Source: Candidatus Alangreenwoodia gallinarii (lineage in GTDB: Bacteria > Bacillota > Clostridia > Peptostreptococcales > Anaerovoracaceae). Taken from it: a DNA stretch of 48,683 nt. Shown one piece after another: positions 1 through 8,821 of the stretch; position 1 is the stretch's first letter; each line of letters begins with the position of its first letter. The position numbers and the translations under genes are program-made. The stretch lies in NCBI GenBank assembly GCA_904398315.1, contig CAJFPD010000031.1:1-48683 (forward strand). Reading direction: 5' to 3'. A model generated the notes under the pieces. That model had not been told where the DNA came from. It saw only the letters and a list, made by a program, of their open reading frames with translations, and searched no databases.

Positions 1-68
1 AACGGGAAGAGTATCATGCGAAAAAATAACTCCACACTCGCAGTTCCTGTACATTTCACAACAGAAAA

Positions 69-105
69 AGGACGTTCGGAAACCCGACAGATTTCCGAAC
101 GTCCT
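69..105 (-). terminator. Rho-independent terminator downstream of the MarR gene
   Basis: 14-bp perfect stem AGGACGTTCGGAAA/TTTCCGAACGTCCT; minus-strand T-rich tract follows (CCTTTTTCTG). Confidence 0.8.
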
Positions 106-182
106 CACAGGGATGAGCGATCTGAAAGGTCGGAAACAGATTTCCCTCTCTTTCAGAATTTTCTTAACTTAACTGCAATAGA

Positions 183-629
183 TTAATGTTCTTCTTTTTC
201 TGCGAGATTCTGGTTCATCTGTTTGATCAGTTCCACAAACAAATCCACCCTTTCCGGCGGTATCCCTTCAACAATCTCATTGTGAACAACACCTAAGCGC
301 CGGGCAATCTCCTTGACTTTCTTTTTGCCCTCCTCTGTGATGAAGACAAGGAAAGCTCTTCTATCCTTTTCGGTAGTGCGTCTCACGACATAACCTCTGT
401 TCTCCAAGATATCGAGAATCCGGGCCAGGGTCGCCTGGTCTTTGTCTACTTTGTGGGATAGACTTTTCTGGTTTATTCCGTCCTGATCAACTAAATTGTA
501 AAGTACCACATACTGTTCCAGAGTGATATCATCTCTGTCCAGAGCTGTAGACATCTGTCGACGCATTCTTTTCTGCATGACATAAACCAGATATGTCATT
601 TCTTCGTTAATATCAAACATAGAACACAT
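183..629 (-). CDS. MarR family transcriptional regulator
   Basis: 148-aa ORF with winged-helix MarR pattern (ITLEQYVVLYNLVDQDGINQKSLSHKVDKDQATLARILDILENRGYVVRRTTEKDRRAFLVFITEEG). Confidence 0.9.
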   Translation of the reverse strand: MCSMFDINEEMTYLVYVMQKRMRRQMSTALDRDDITLEQYVVLYNLVDQDGINQKSLSHKVDKDQATLARILDILENRGYVVRRTTEKDRRAFLVFITEEGKKKVKEIARRLGVVHNEIVEGIPPERVDLFVELIKQMNQNLAEKEEH

Positions 630-664
630 CCTCTCTAAATTACTGTCAACTTATCGTGTGCTCC

Positions 665-2563
665 TCACTTCTTCTTCGGAGCCTCTATCTTCGGAGTCTG
701 TTCCTTGGTCGCTTCCGCGATCTTGCGCAGCTCCGGCTTGGAAACCTTGCCATTATTGAGAAGCGGGAATTCATCCACAAACCAGTAGTAGGAAGGGATC
801 GAAAGAGTAGGCGTCTTTCCTACGCAGAACGCGCGCAGTTCCTCCGGCGTCAGCTTCGATCCCGGAACGAGTTTGCAGAAGGTCCCGACGATCTCACCGT
901 ATTTATAATCCTTGACGCCGATGACATAAGCTTCGACCACATCAGGATGCGACATCAGAACTTTTTCCACTTCTCCCGGACTGATATTCTCGCCGCTGCG
1001 GATGATAATATCCTTGAGCCTGTCGCCGATCTTGAGATAGCCGTTGTCCAGCAGACTGCCCATATCACCTGTTCTCAGCCATCCGTCCGGAGTAAAGGTA
1101 GATGCCGTCTTTTCCGGATCTCCCAGATATCCCATCATCAGACTGTAGCCTTTGACGCAGATTTCTCCCGGACCCTGCGGACCTGCATCCTCCAGAGTAT
1201 CCGGATCGATGAACTTGATCTGAACGCCCGGCACGATAGCGCCGACCGTATTGCCCTTCAGTTCGATAGAATCCGTCGTCTTTGTCCCCGATACACACGG
1301 AGATGTCTCCGTCAGCCCGTAGCATACGATGATATTTTTCATATGCATGATCTCCTCGATCTCGCGGACCATTTTCTCCGGAACAGGTGCGCCGGCGGTG
1401 ATTCCCTTGCTCATGCAGGAAACCTCATATTTATCCGGATCCTTTTTCATCTCTTCGATGAAGCCGATAAACATCGTCGGCACGCCGCATACTGCGGTAC
1501 ATCTTTCCCTTTCGATCATCTTGAGAGATTCACCCGGTTTGAATCTGCTGGTGAGGACGATCGGCATTCCCTTATGTATCGCCGGCAGGCAGGATGCTAC
1601 CGAGCCGAATGTATGGAAAAGCTGTATCTGCATGCACATCTTATCCTCGTGAGTCAGATCCATCATATTCGCCATCGTGTAGGAATTTTCCACGATATTG
1701 AGATGGGAAAGCATGACACCTTTCGGGAATCCCGTACTTCCGGATGTATAGATGACATAGGCAAGATCCTTGACGCTTACGGCTGCCTTGGCCGCTTCAA
1801 ATGCGTCATCATTCATCGCTCTGCCCTCTTCCATCGCGGTATGGAAGTCATAGACTCCGGGATATGCAAATTCATCTGTAGCATCTACCAGAATGACGCG
1901 CTTCAGAAGCGGAGCTTTTTCAATGGAAAGTTCGCCGTACTTCTGCGTCTTGATCTCCGGGTACATATCATCCGCAAGCATCTCGATATTCTCATGCACT
2001 TTTGCACCACGATAAAGAATAAACGTGGAAACCTGAGAACGCCTTACGAGTTCCTCCATTCTGTCCTGCTTTTCGTACGGTGTAAAAGCGATCATGACCG
2101 CGCCGATCTTGCTGATCGCATAGGCTGCCGTCAGAGATTCGATACCGTTCGCCATCCACAAACCGATATAGTCGCCTTTTTTGATACCGATGCTGAGGAG
2201 ATATTTCGCAAATGCTTTGGAGTCCTCATCAAAAGTCCGGTAATCAATCCTCCTCGTTCCGTCGAAGGAAATGAGCGCTTCCTGATCCGGATACAGCTTC
2301 GCTGTCTCCTCCAGAACATCACCTACTCTGAGATCCAGGATCCTTTCGATCTCAAGATCATAATCCTTCCCGTCCACCGTAAGCTTTGCTGTACCTGTGC
2401 CGGAGACGAGCTCCTGCTGCTTCGCCGTCTCAGACAGAGCGGCTGTCAGTTTTTCATCTGCATTTTCCGGCTTACTGATGACACTTCCGTCCAGAGCCTT
2501 GAATTCCCAGATTCCTTCTTCCAGTGTGATAACGACTTTTCTTCTTTCATCGACGAAACCCAT
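665..2563 (-). CDS. AMP-dependent long-chain acyl-CoA synthetase/ligase
   Basis: AMP-binding motif YTSGSTGFPKGVMLSH, YGLTETSP, GWLRTGD; start ATG at 2563 preceded by AGGAGG (ORF open to 2692). Confidence 0.93.
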   Translation of the reverse strand: MGFVDERRKVVITLEEGIWEFKALDGSVISKPENADEKLTAALSETAKQQELVSGTGTAKLTVDGKDYDLEIERILDLRVGDVLEETAKLYPDQEALISFDGTRRIDYRTFDEDSKAFAKYLLSIGIKKGDYIGLWMANGIESLTAAYAISKIGAVMIAFTPYEKQDRMEELVRRSQVSTFILYRGAKVHENIEMLADDMYPEIKTQKYGELSIEKAPLLKRVILVDATDEFAYPGVYDFHTAMEEGRAMNDDAFEAAKAAVSVKDLAYVIYTSGSTGFPKGVMLSHLNIVENSYTMANMMDLTHEDKMCMQIQLFHTFGSVASCLPAIHKGMPIVLTSRFKPGESLKMIERERCTAVCGVPTMFIGFIEEMKKDPDKYEVSCMSKGITAGAPVPEKMVREIEEIMHMKNIIVCYGLTETSPCVSGTKTTDSIELKGNTVGAIVPGVQIKFIDPDTLEDAGPQGPGEICVKGYSLMMGYLGDPEKTASTFTPDGWLRTGDMGSLLDNGYLKIGDRLKDIIIRSGENISPGEVEKVLMSHPDVVEAYVIGVKDYKYGEIVGTFCKLVPGSKLTPEELRAFCVGKTPTLSIPSYYWFVDEFPLLNNGKVSKPELRKIAEATKEQTPKIEAPKKK

Positions 2564-2989
2564 TACAGTACCTCCTGTATTCTTTCTTCCATAGTACGCC
2601 GAAGTATGCTCTGCAGATAATACGGTGCGCATCATTTGCTCGCATATCACATTTCTTCTCTTGATTATAAGCTTCTTCATGGTGTTTGTCAATTATTTGT
2701 TTGGATATATTATGCTTATTTATAATATCTAAACATTTTATTGTATAACACCATATCACTGTGAAAAAATCAGGTAGTCCGCAGCAACTTTTTATGCATT
2801 TGCTCAAACGGAAAAATTTTTTTGTTGCGATTACAGCAAATTCCGAAGACGATTATATATTTTACTGTATATTTCGTCAATAATAATTGTCACAAAAAAT
2901 ATTATTTCAGGGCAAAATTTTCGTCATCGCATACCGGTTTCCTCCCCGGAAAAAACGGAAATCGGAAAATTTTTTCTTAAAAACGGAAA

Positions 2990-3016
2990 AGCTGTGAAAA
3001 TCCACTTTTCACAGCT
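2990..3016 (-). terminator. Rho-independent terminator after the etfB-like gene
   Basis: 11-bp perfect stem AGCTGTGAAAA/TTTTCACAGCT, then T-rich tract on minus strand. Confidence 0.75.
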
Positions 3017-3026
3017 CCTTTCGCTC

Positions 3027-3818
3027 CTATTTTATTCTCTGAATTTCACGCAGAATATCATCAAAATCGCCTTCCTGATACTGATCGAAAAACATCTGTA
3101 TCTGAAGCCGTTTCTTTTTCGAAGGTCTGATCTCGTCGACGCATACACCGGAAGCGTCCAGACCCACTCTGGACAAATCCGCATCCAGGTCGTCCAGATT
3201 CCATCGTTCGATTTCCATATTCATCGCCTTTCGGATACCCGCAATCGACATCACACGAAGCCCGTATTTCTTTTTCAGGTTGCTCAGCACCGCAGGCGCC
3301 TGTGAAGCCACCGTCTCCATCACCTGTCCGAGATCCCGCCATACTGTCAGACCTTCTGCCGTCTTTCTGAAAGCGCATACATTTGTCAGATACGGAAGTC
3401 CCAGCTGTTCCGCCAGCATCGGCCCTACAAATCCCGTTCTTCCGTCCATACTCGCATGTCCCGTCAGCACGACATCAAACGTTCCGATCTTTCTTACCGC
3501 CGCAGCGAGAGCATAAGCCGTGCTGAGCGTATCCGAACCTCTCATTCTTTCGTCATTAACAAGAATCGCCCGGTCAACGCCCAGCGCCAGAGATTCTCTC
3601 AGGATTTCCTCTGTCTTCTCATTTCCGAAACTCAGGGTCGTAATATGAATATTCTCCTTCATCTCGTCTTTCATCGACAGAGCAAGTTCCAGCGCATTGC
3701 AGTCGTCAAATGTCAGCATCGCTTCCTCCGGCTCGCGGATGACGATATTGGTGCCTTCCTGCATGCTGACCATATTTGATCTCGGTGCCTGTTTCAATGT
3801 AACAATAAGTTTCAGCAT
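3027..3818 (-). CDS. Electron transfer flavoprotein beta-subunit family protein (orphan; no EtfA neighbour)
   Basis: 263 aa; EtfB-like pattern (MLKLIVTLKQAP, LELALSMKDE, AILVNDERMRGSDTLSTAYALAAAVRKIGTFDVVLTGHASMDGRTGFVGPMLAEQLGLPYLTNV). Confidence 0.88.
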   Translation of the reverse strand: MLKLIVTLKQAPRSNMVSMQEGTNIVIREPEEAMLTFDDCNALELALSMKDEMKENIHITTLSFGNEKTEEILRESLALGVDRAILVNDERMRGSDTLSTAYALAAAVRKIGTFDVVLTGHASMDGRTGFVGPMLAEQLGLPYLTNVCAFRKTAEGLTVWRDLGQVMETVASQAPAVLSNLKKKYGLRVMSIAGIRKAMNMEIERWNLDDLDADLSRVGLDASGVCVDEIRPSKKKRLQIQMFFDQYQEGDFDDILREIQRIK

Positions 3819-4036
3819 AACTTTCCCTTCCGCACTGTCAGAAAGCGGAACCCCATAGTTCCGCCTTTATCTTCACCTCATCAAACCGCAAAAAACGCGC
3901 GGGTGGAAACTCATCGTCACACTTCCCGCACGTCTTTATTCTGCGATTCCATTTCCTTTATTTTATCATCTTTCATGAAATAACGGAAATCCACCGCTTT
4001 TTCATTTTCAGAATTTGCACCTGACCGGCGCCTTCC

Positions 4037-4306
4037 TTATTCTTCTACGGACACGAATACGTACTGATCCGGTTCTTCCGGATTGTAAACCCGGAATTTC
4101 TTTTCCTCCGGCATCGCCGTCCGGCCGGAGGCCAGTTTTGCCAGCTCTTCGGTCACCCACGGCATCGGCCACGGAGTCTTCAGAGGATCGGAAACCAGAT
4201 TTCCGTCCCCGTCAAAGGCCAGAACCTGTCCTCTCAGATCGCAGGGAATGCTCTCCACAGACCGGATTGTAAATATGATGTCCGCTTTTTTTCCGTCAAA
4301 TTCCAT
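4037..4306 (-). CDS. Hypothetical protein (89 aa), last gene of compact operon
   Basis: ORF 11 nt from the upstream gene, same strand. Confidence 0.65.
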   Translation of the reverse strand: MEFDGKKADIIFTIRSVESIPCDLRGQVLAFDGDGNLVSDPLKTPWPMPWVTEELAKLASGRTAMPEEKKFRVYNPEEPDQYVFVSVEE

Positions 4307-4317
4307 ATCTCTCTTCG

Positions 4318-4536
4318 CTAATCTTCTTCCTTCGGTTTCGGGTTTCGGAAAGAGCCGTAATCGTGAACGATCGGCACGACTTCAAAATCGTCCATATCAC
4401 CGCCCACCAGGTCAAACTTGACAGCATTTTTCCGAAGACATACCGTTCTGCATCCCGAAGGACACTTTCCGCAGCCCTGTTTGATTCCGACCGGCTCAAA
4501 ATCTATCGTACCGCTTTCGATTACGATTTTGCCCAT
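4318..4536 (-). CDS. Small cysteine-rich hypothetical protein (CGKCPSGCRTVC)
   Basis: Start ATG at 4536 preceded by GGAGGTGTTAAT; CxxCxxxCxxxC cluster (ORF track starts at 4560). Confidence 0.7.
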   Translation of the reverse strand: MGKIVIESGTIDFEPVGIKQGCGKCPSGCRTVCLRKNAVKFDLVGGDMDDFEVVPIVHDYGSFRNPKPKEED

Positions 4537-4550
4537 ATTAACACCTCCGC

Positions 4551-5132
4551 TTAACGCCATTCCGTAAAGTCAGATTCTTCTTCATACGCCTCGTAAATCA
4601 CAGCCTGCCATGTACCTTCCATGATATCCGCGTTTTCGCTGCAGAGTTCTTCGATGGAATCATATTCCACCGTATCACCTACATAGTACATGTTGATCTT
4701 ATTTTTCGTGATCTGCCACGTCTTTTCCTCCGGCCGATATCTCACCATGACATCTGTGAGCTTGAGGAAAAATTCACTGATACCATATTTATCATATTTT
4801 TCCTTAAATTCATCCGGCTTCGGATTTTCCATGAGATAGTAGACTCTGTTGATCTCCATGTAAAAACGCTTGCCATCCGGTCTCGTAGCAGTAAATACAT
4901 CTCCGATCTGACCTACCTTCAGTTCCTTGCCTGCCATCTCAAGAATGTGCATTACCGCATCGTGGACTTCGATGTAGAGCTGGCCGTCGATCGTAAAAAA
5001 CTGTCCCTCCACCTCGAACATATCGTCTTCGAGGTAAAAGTCCACATACATACCGTCAAACTGTCTGATCGTCTCTTCACGGTTAATGTCCAGTTTTTTG
5101 TAATTTTCTTCTATATTTTCCATATTATCCAT
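4551..5132 (-). CDS. Hypothetical protein (193 aa)
   Basis: Operon-like 14-16 nt spacing to both neighbours; no family recognised. Confidence 0.7.
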   Translation of the reverse strand: MDNMENIEENYKKLDINREETIRQFDGMYVDFYLEDDMFEVEGQFFTIDGQLYIEVHDAVMHILEMAGKELKVGQIGDVFTATRPDGKRFYMEINRVYYLMENPKPDEFKEKYDKYGISEFFLKLTDVMVRYRPEEKTWQITKNKINMYYVGDTVEYDSIEELCSENADIMEGTWQAVIYEAYEEESDFTEWR

Positions 5133-5147
5133 TTTTCAGTTCCTCCG

Positions 5148-5966
5148 TTAAAACTGCGGTACCAGTGCCGGATCCTGGTATATATTTCCTTTTCTTTCAG
5201 TCTGAGAAACGATCGAAGAATCTCCCGGCGAAAGCGTACCGTCGTTTGCCATCAGCATAAACTGTCCGACCTCGTCGCTCCAGATCACCTGCGCGATCTC
5301 ATCGTATTCGCCGACCGACAGAATATCGCCCTCATAAATTTCATTCTGCGCCGAATCTCTCCATCCCGTGCTCTGCATCGGGATGAGCTCCATCGGAGGA
5401 TCATTTTTCAGATCGTAGATATACAGGGCACCGAAGGACAGATAAGCGTACAGGGAAATCATCATATCCTCCTGAGGATCTTTGATGTCCTCAGGCATAT
5501 ACATGATCTTGGCATCCGGATCCCATGCCCGGAATTTGATCGTGCGTCTGCGCTCATCCGGAACCGCATCGCCGTTTTCAAAGACATTTCCCACTATTTT
5601 CATCGCATCTCCGAGATAAGCTCCTCCCGGAAAAACATCATCATTTTCTCCCAGAAGCAGATATCCTGCAGTATCCTCATCCCAGATCACCTGATAGATC
5701 GACTGATCGATCTCAAGAATGTCGCCTTCATACACTTCATACTGCTCATTGTCAAACCAGTTTGTGCTCTGCATCGGTACCAGTTCCGTCGCCGGATTCG
5801 TCTTGATATCGGTAATCCGCAGTTTCCCGTCGATGAGCTGTCCGAAAATCGTCTTCGGCGCATCCTCTTCGGTGTCCGGCTCTTCCAGATCCTCCGGAGA
5901 ATACATCTTTTTCTCTACAGGATGCCACGCTCTGTATTTCCATTCTCTCGTATATTCTTCTGCCAT
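5148..5966 (-). CDS. Protein with two tandem YopX-like domains
   Basis: Two internal repeats: WKYRAWHPVEKKMYSPEDL..ELVPMQSTNWFDNEQYEVYEGDIL and IKFRAWDPDAKIMYMPEDI..ELIPMQSTGWRDSAQNEIYEGDIL; start at 5966 with RBS GGAGACAGG. Confidence 0.8.
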   Translation of the reverse strand: MAEEYTREWKYRAWHPVEKKMYSPEDLEEPDTEEDAPKTIFGQLIDGKLRITDIKTNPATELVPMQSTNWFDNEQYEVYEGDILEIDQSIYQVIWDEDTAGYLLLGENDDVFPGGAYLGDAMKIVGNVFENGDAVPDERRRTIKFRAWDPDAKIMYMPEDIKDPQEDMMISLYAYLSFGALYIYDLKNDPPMELIPMQSTGWRDSAQNEIYEGDILSVGEYDEIAQVIWSDEVGQFMLMANDGTLSPGDSSIVSQTERKGNIYQDPALVPQF

Positions 5967-6096
5967 AAAATTCCTGTCTCCTCTGTCCTTCGCTGAAATA
6001 TCACGCAAATCACACCTGAAAGGCGATAATGTGATGACTGTTTCTTTCAATTATTTATACCCGCCGAACCGGTATTTTATTATGCCGGAAGCAGCA

Positions 6097-7122
6097 TTAT
6101 TTTCCGAACGTGCACTTCGGCCATACACATGTCTCACACTGCATGCAGAGACCGCCGGCACCCAGGCTGGTAATATCCCGCTTTGTGATTCTCTCATCGG
6201 CAAAAATGCGCGGGAGAAGAAGATCTACCACCGTCGTTCTGAAAAACATGCCGCAGGCCGGCACCCCGAGAATCGGAATGTCTCCCAGATAGGCCATCAT
6301 GAACATTGCACCCGGCAGAGCGGAGGCGCCGTAGATGACGATATCTGCTCCGGACTTCCGGATAGCCGACGGTGTCAGATCGTCCGGATCTACCGACATA
6401 CCACCCGTGGTAAAGATGACATCCGCGCCTTTCGCCTTCAGATCCAGTATCTTTTCCGTGATGATATCGAGATCATCCGGCGCATACGTGATTTCCAGAA
6501 TTTCCGATCCGTAATGTTCCACCTTTTCCGTGATGACGGGCGCAAATCCGTCCGGAATCCTGTTGTAGAAAACTTCGCTGCCCGTGATGACACAGCCTAC
6601 TTTCTTTTTATGATAAGGCTTTACCTCGATGACCTGACCGGCTTTCCGGCAGGCATCCTCAGCGGCCAGGATATCCTTTTCCTCTACGACCAGAGGAATT
6701 ACTTTTGTACCCGCCACCATCTGATCTTTTTTTACCGGCGTATTATTCGGCAATGTTGCACATATCACAAGAGGCTGATCGTTGACCTCCTGCAGCGCAT
6801 CCACATCGATCTTCAGAACGCCGTCATATTCCGCAAAGAGATTGACGCGGCTTTCCTTCGGAGGCTTGGTATATACGCCGCTGCCTTTTAAGGCTTCTCC
6901 CAGACGGATACCGGCTTCATCCTCATGAATTTCCGAATCGCCGAGCTCAAGCACATAAATATTGCTCTTTCCCACGTCCAACAGACGATCCACATCTTCG
7001 GGCCGGATCACATGTCCCTTTTTAAACAGAGAACCTTTGAATTCTCCCTTTACGATTCTGGTAATATCGTGTGCCAGCACTTTTCCTACTGCGTCTTCTG
7101 TTCTGATAATTTCTTTTTTCAA
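6097..7122 (-). CDS. Molybdopterin-binding (MoeA/MogA-domain) protein with C-terminal Cys motif
   Basis: Two-part MoeA-like fold signature (GCVITGSEVFYNRIPDGFAPVI..GADVIFTTGGMSVDPDDLTP, ILGVPACGMF); C-terminus CMQCETCVWPKCTFGK. Confidence 0.85.
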   Translation of the reverse strand: MKKEIIRTEDAVGKVLAHDITRIVKGEFKGSLFKKGHVIRPEDVDRLLDVGKSNIYVLELGDSEIHEDEAGIRLGEALKGSGVYTKPPKESRVNLFAEYDGVLKIDVDALQEVNDQPLVICATLPNNTPVKKDQMVAGTKVIPLVVEEKDILAAEDACRKAGQVIEVKPYHKKKVGCVITGSEVFYNRIPDGFAPVITEKVEHYGSEILEITYAPDDLDIITEKILDLKAKGADVIFTTGGMSVDPDDLTPSAIRKSGADIVIYGASALPGAMFMMAYLGDIPILGVPACGMFFRTTVVDLLLPRIFADERITKRDITSLGAGGLCMQCETCVWPKCTFGK

Positions 7123-7454
7123 AATATACTGCCTCCATTACAACATTCCTTTTACAGAATGCGATGCCGGCATCGTCCCTCGCCTGCCCGCATCGTCCCG
7201 CCTTCCGCAAACCGTGGAAAAAACAGATCCTGATGCCGCACATCTGTCTTTGACGGATCCGCATACCGCAGTCAGAAACTGAGACGGGAAAGTCAAATTG
7301 CCGATACGTTTTTCTCCGTGCGATAAAAAGACGGATCTGCTTCCGGATCCGCCCCTGTTATCTCCATGTGTTATTTTAATTCATTTTGTACAGTATGGCA
7401 AGAGCAAGTTTCCCGCAACACCCGAAAGAAAAACAGTGAAATCCGGGAAAAAAA

Positions 7455-7538
7455 ATATCCTCCGCCTCCATGACTTCACCGGGAAAAGACCGCCGTTTTG
7501 CGGCACTTTTTCCCGATGAATGTCCGGGCCGAGGATAT
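7455..7538 (-). ncRNA. Structured RNA closing into an intrinsic terminator (candidate Moco-associated leader or elaborate terminator)
   Basis: Minus strand: ATATCCTC..GAGGATAT closing stem directly followed by T8; internal stems CGGGAAAA/TTTTCCCG and GCCG-CAAAA-CGGC; conserved-looking CCCGGTGAAGTCATGGAGGCGGAGG. Confidence 0.5.
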
Positions 7539-7562
7539 CGTTTCTCCACATACCGAGAGTCT

Positions 7563-8465
7563 TTAGCAGGTCTCAAGCCACTTGAGATCATACGGCTCGA
7601 ATGTCACGTGCCTGTACTTTTCCACATCGAGAATCTTTCCGTCCCAGTCACCGTGGATATCGCCGTTCTGCTTGATCAGAATATCGTACAGAATATCATA
7701 TGTCTGCTCACCGTCATTTTCGACAATCGTGCTGTAAGGCAGTGTCTTGTGGTAGGTCAGCTCCAGTCCCTCAAAATCAAAATGATATCCGCAGCGCATC
7801 CTGCAGCCGTCCAGACCTGTATAGCGGCAGAACTCTTTCAGATCCTTCAGAATCATATCGTGTTCTTCATCATAAAGATTTTCCGGCGTCGTATCCGTAT
7901 AATCAAACCGGAACTGGATCGGAATGTTATACTTCTTGAAGCGTCTCATATACTGCACCAGCTGATCTCTCGGATAATCACGATAAAGAACACAGTTGAC
8001 TCTGGTCTTTGTCGGGATTCTGGCGATCAGCTCATCCGGCGATTCCTCCACATATGGCAGCAGATGTCTGGAAATATTGATGCAGGTAATTTTATCCTTA
8101 TTCTTTTCGACAAATTCGATCATATCGTCCCCGGTGCGGTCTGCAAATACCGGAAATGTCGTATTTATGTAGATTTTATGAGTCTTCGGGACCTGGTCCA
8201 GCAGAACCTGAAGCGAATCCAGATTGGAAAACGGCTCTCCTCCGGTAAAGACAAAATCGCAATACGGCGTTATTTCATCCATCGTCCTGATGCTGTCACA
8301 GATTTTCTCAAGACTGAACCCCTCCATATTTTCATATTCTTCTTTATTTACACAGAAAGGACAATTATTCTGACAGTCATATGGAACGAACACCGTCACC
8401 GTTGCTCCGCCCTCACGCGTTTTATATGGATTACTCATTTTGTTATCTGTCCTCCAATCGAACAT
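7563..8465 (-). CDS. Radical SAM protein in Mo-hydroxylase neighbourhood
   Basis: CQNNCPFC (CX3CX2C) plus FTGGEPF; likely start MSNPYKTREGG near 8438. Confidence 0.9.
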   Translation of the reverse strand: MFDWRTDNKMSNPYKTREGGATVTVFVPYDCQNNCPFCVNKEEYENMEGFSLEKICDSIRTMDEITPYCDFVFTGGEPFSNLDSLQVLLDQVPKTHKIYINTTFPVFADRTGDDMIEFVEKNKDKITCINISRHLLPYVEESPDELIARIPTKTRVNCVLYRDYPRDQLVQYMRRFKKYNIPIQFRFDYTDTTPENLYDEEHDMILKDLKEFCRYTGLDGCRMRCGYHFDFEGLELTYHKTLPYSTIVENDGEQTYDILYDILIKQNGDIHGDWDGKILDVEKYRHVTFEPYDLKWLETC

Positions 8466-8773
8466 AATTATACACGAACCTTGTCTATTTTATACCCAAA
8501 TATAATCTTAAGTCAACAATATTTATGATATCGGCGTAAAAACAGAAAAATTCTTTGATATATTTTTAACATTTTCAGAAATATTTTCGGTTTCAGATGG
8601 ATATTCCATAATTACTTTATCCGATTATCGGAATCAGCATATAATTTATACATAAAACATTTTATATGAGAAAAAATACGGATCGGAAACAGATATACAG
8701 AACGGAATCGGAATCAGCGCCCTGAAAGACGGAAAACTCTGTCAGGGAGAGCGGAGTAAATTTACACGAAAAA

Positions 8774-8798
8774 GGCGCGGCAGAAAATCTGCCGCGCC
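8774..8798 (-). terminator. Terminator downstream of Mo-hydroxylase operon
   Basis: 11-bp perfect stem GGCGCGGCAGA/TCTGCCGCGCC, T5 on minus strand. Confidence 0.85.
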
Positions 8799-8821
8799 AA
8801 AATGACCTGATATCGTCTCTA

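Noticed and set aside
656-2620. Long plus-strand ORF (654 aa) opposite the acyl-CoA synthetase; likewise 24232..25872, 26431..28008 and 36957..39848 (963 aa)
   Set aside because: Shadow ORFs antisense to clearly conserved genes; translations are low-complexity, rich in H/R/F/S, without recognisable domains or RBS.
5148-5966. YopX domains as evidence of a prophage
   Set aside because: No integrase, capsid, tail or lysis genes nearby; neighbours are metabolic.
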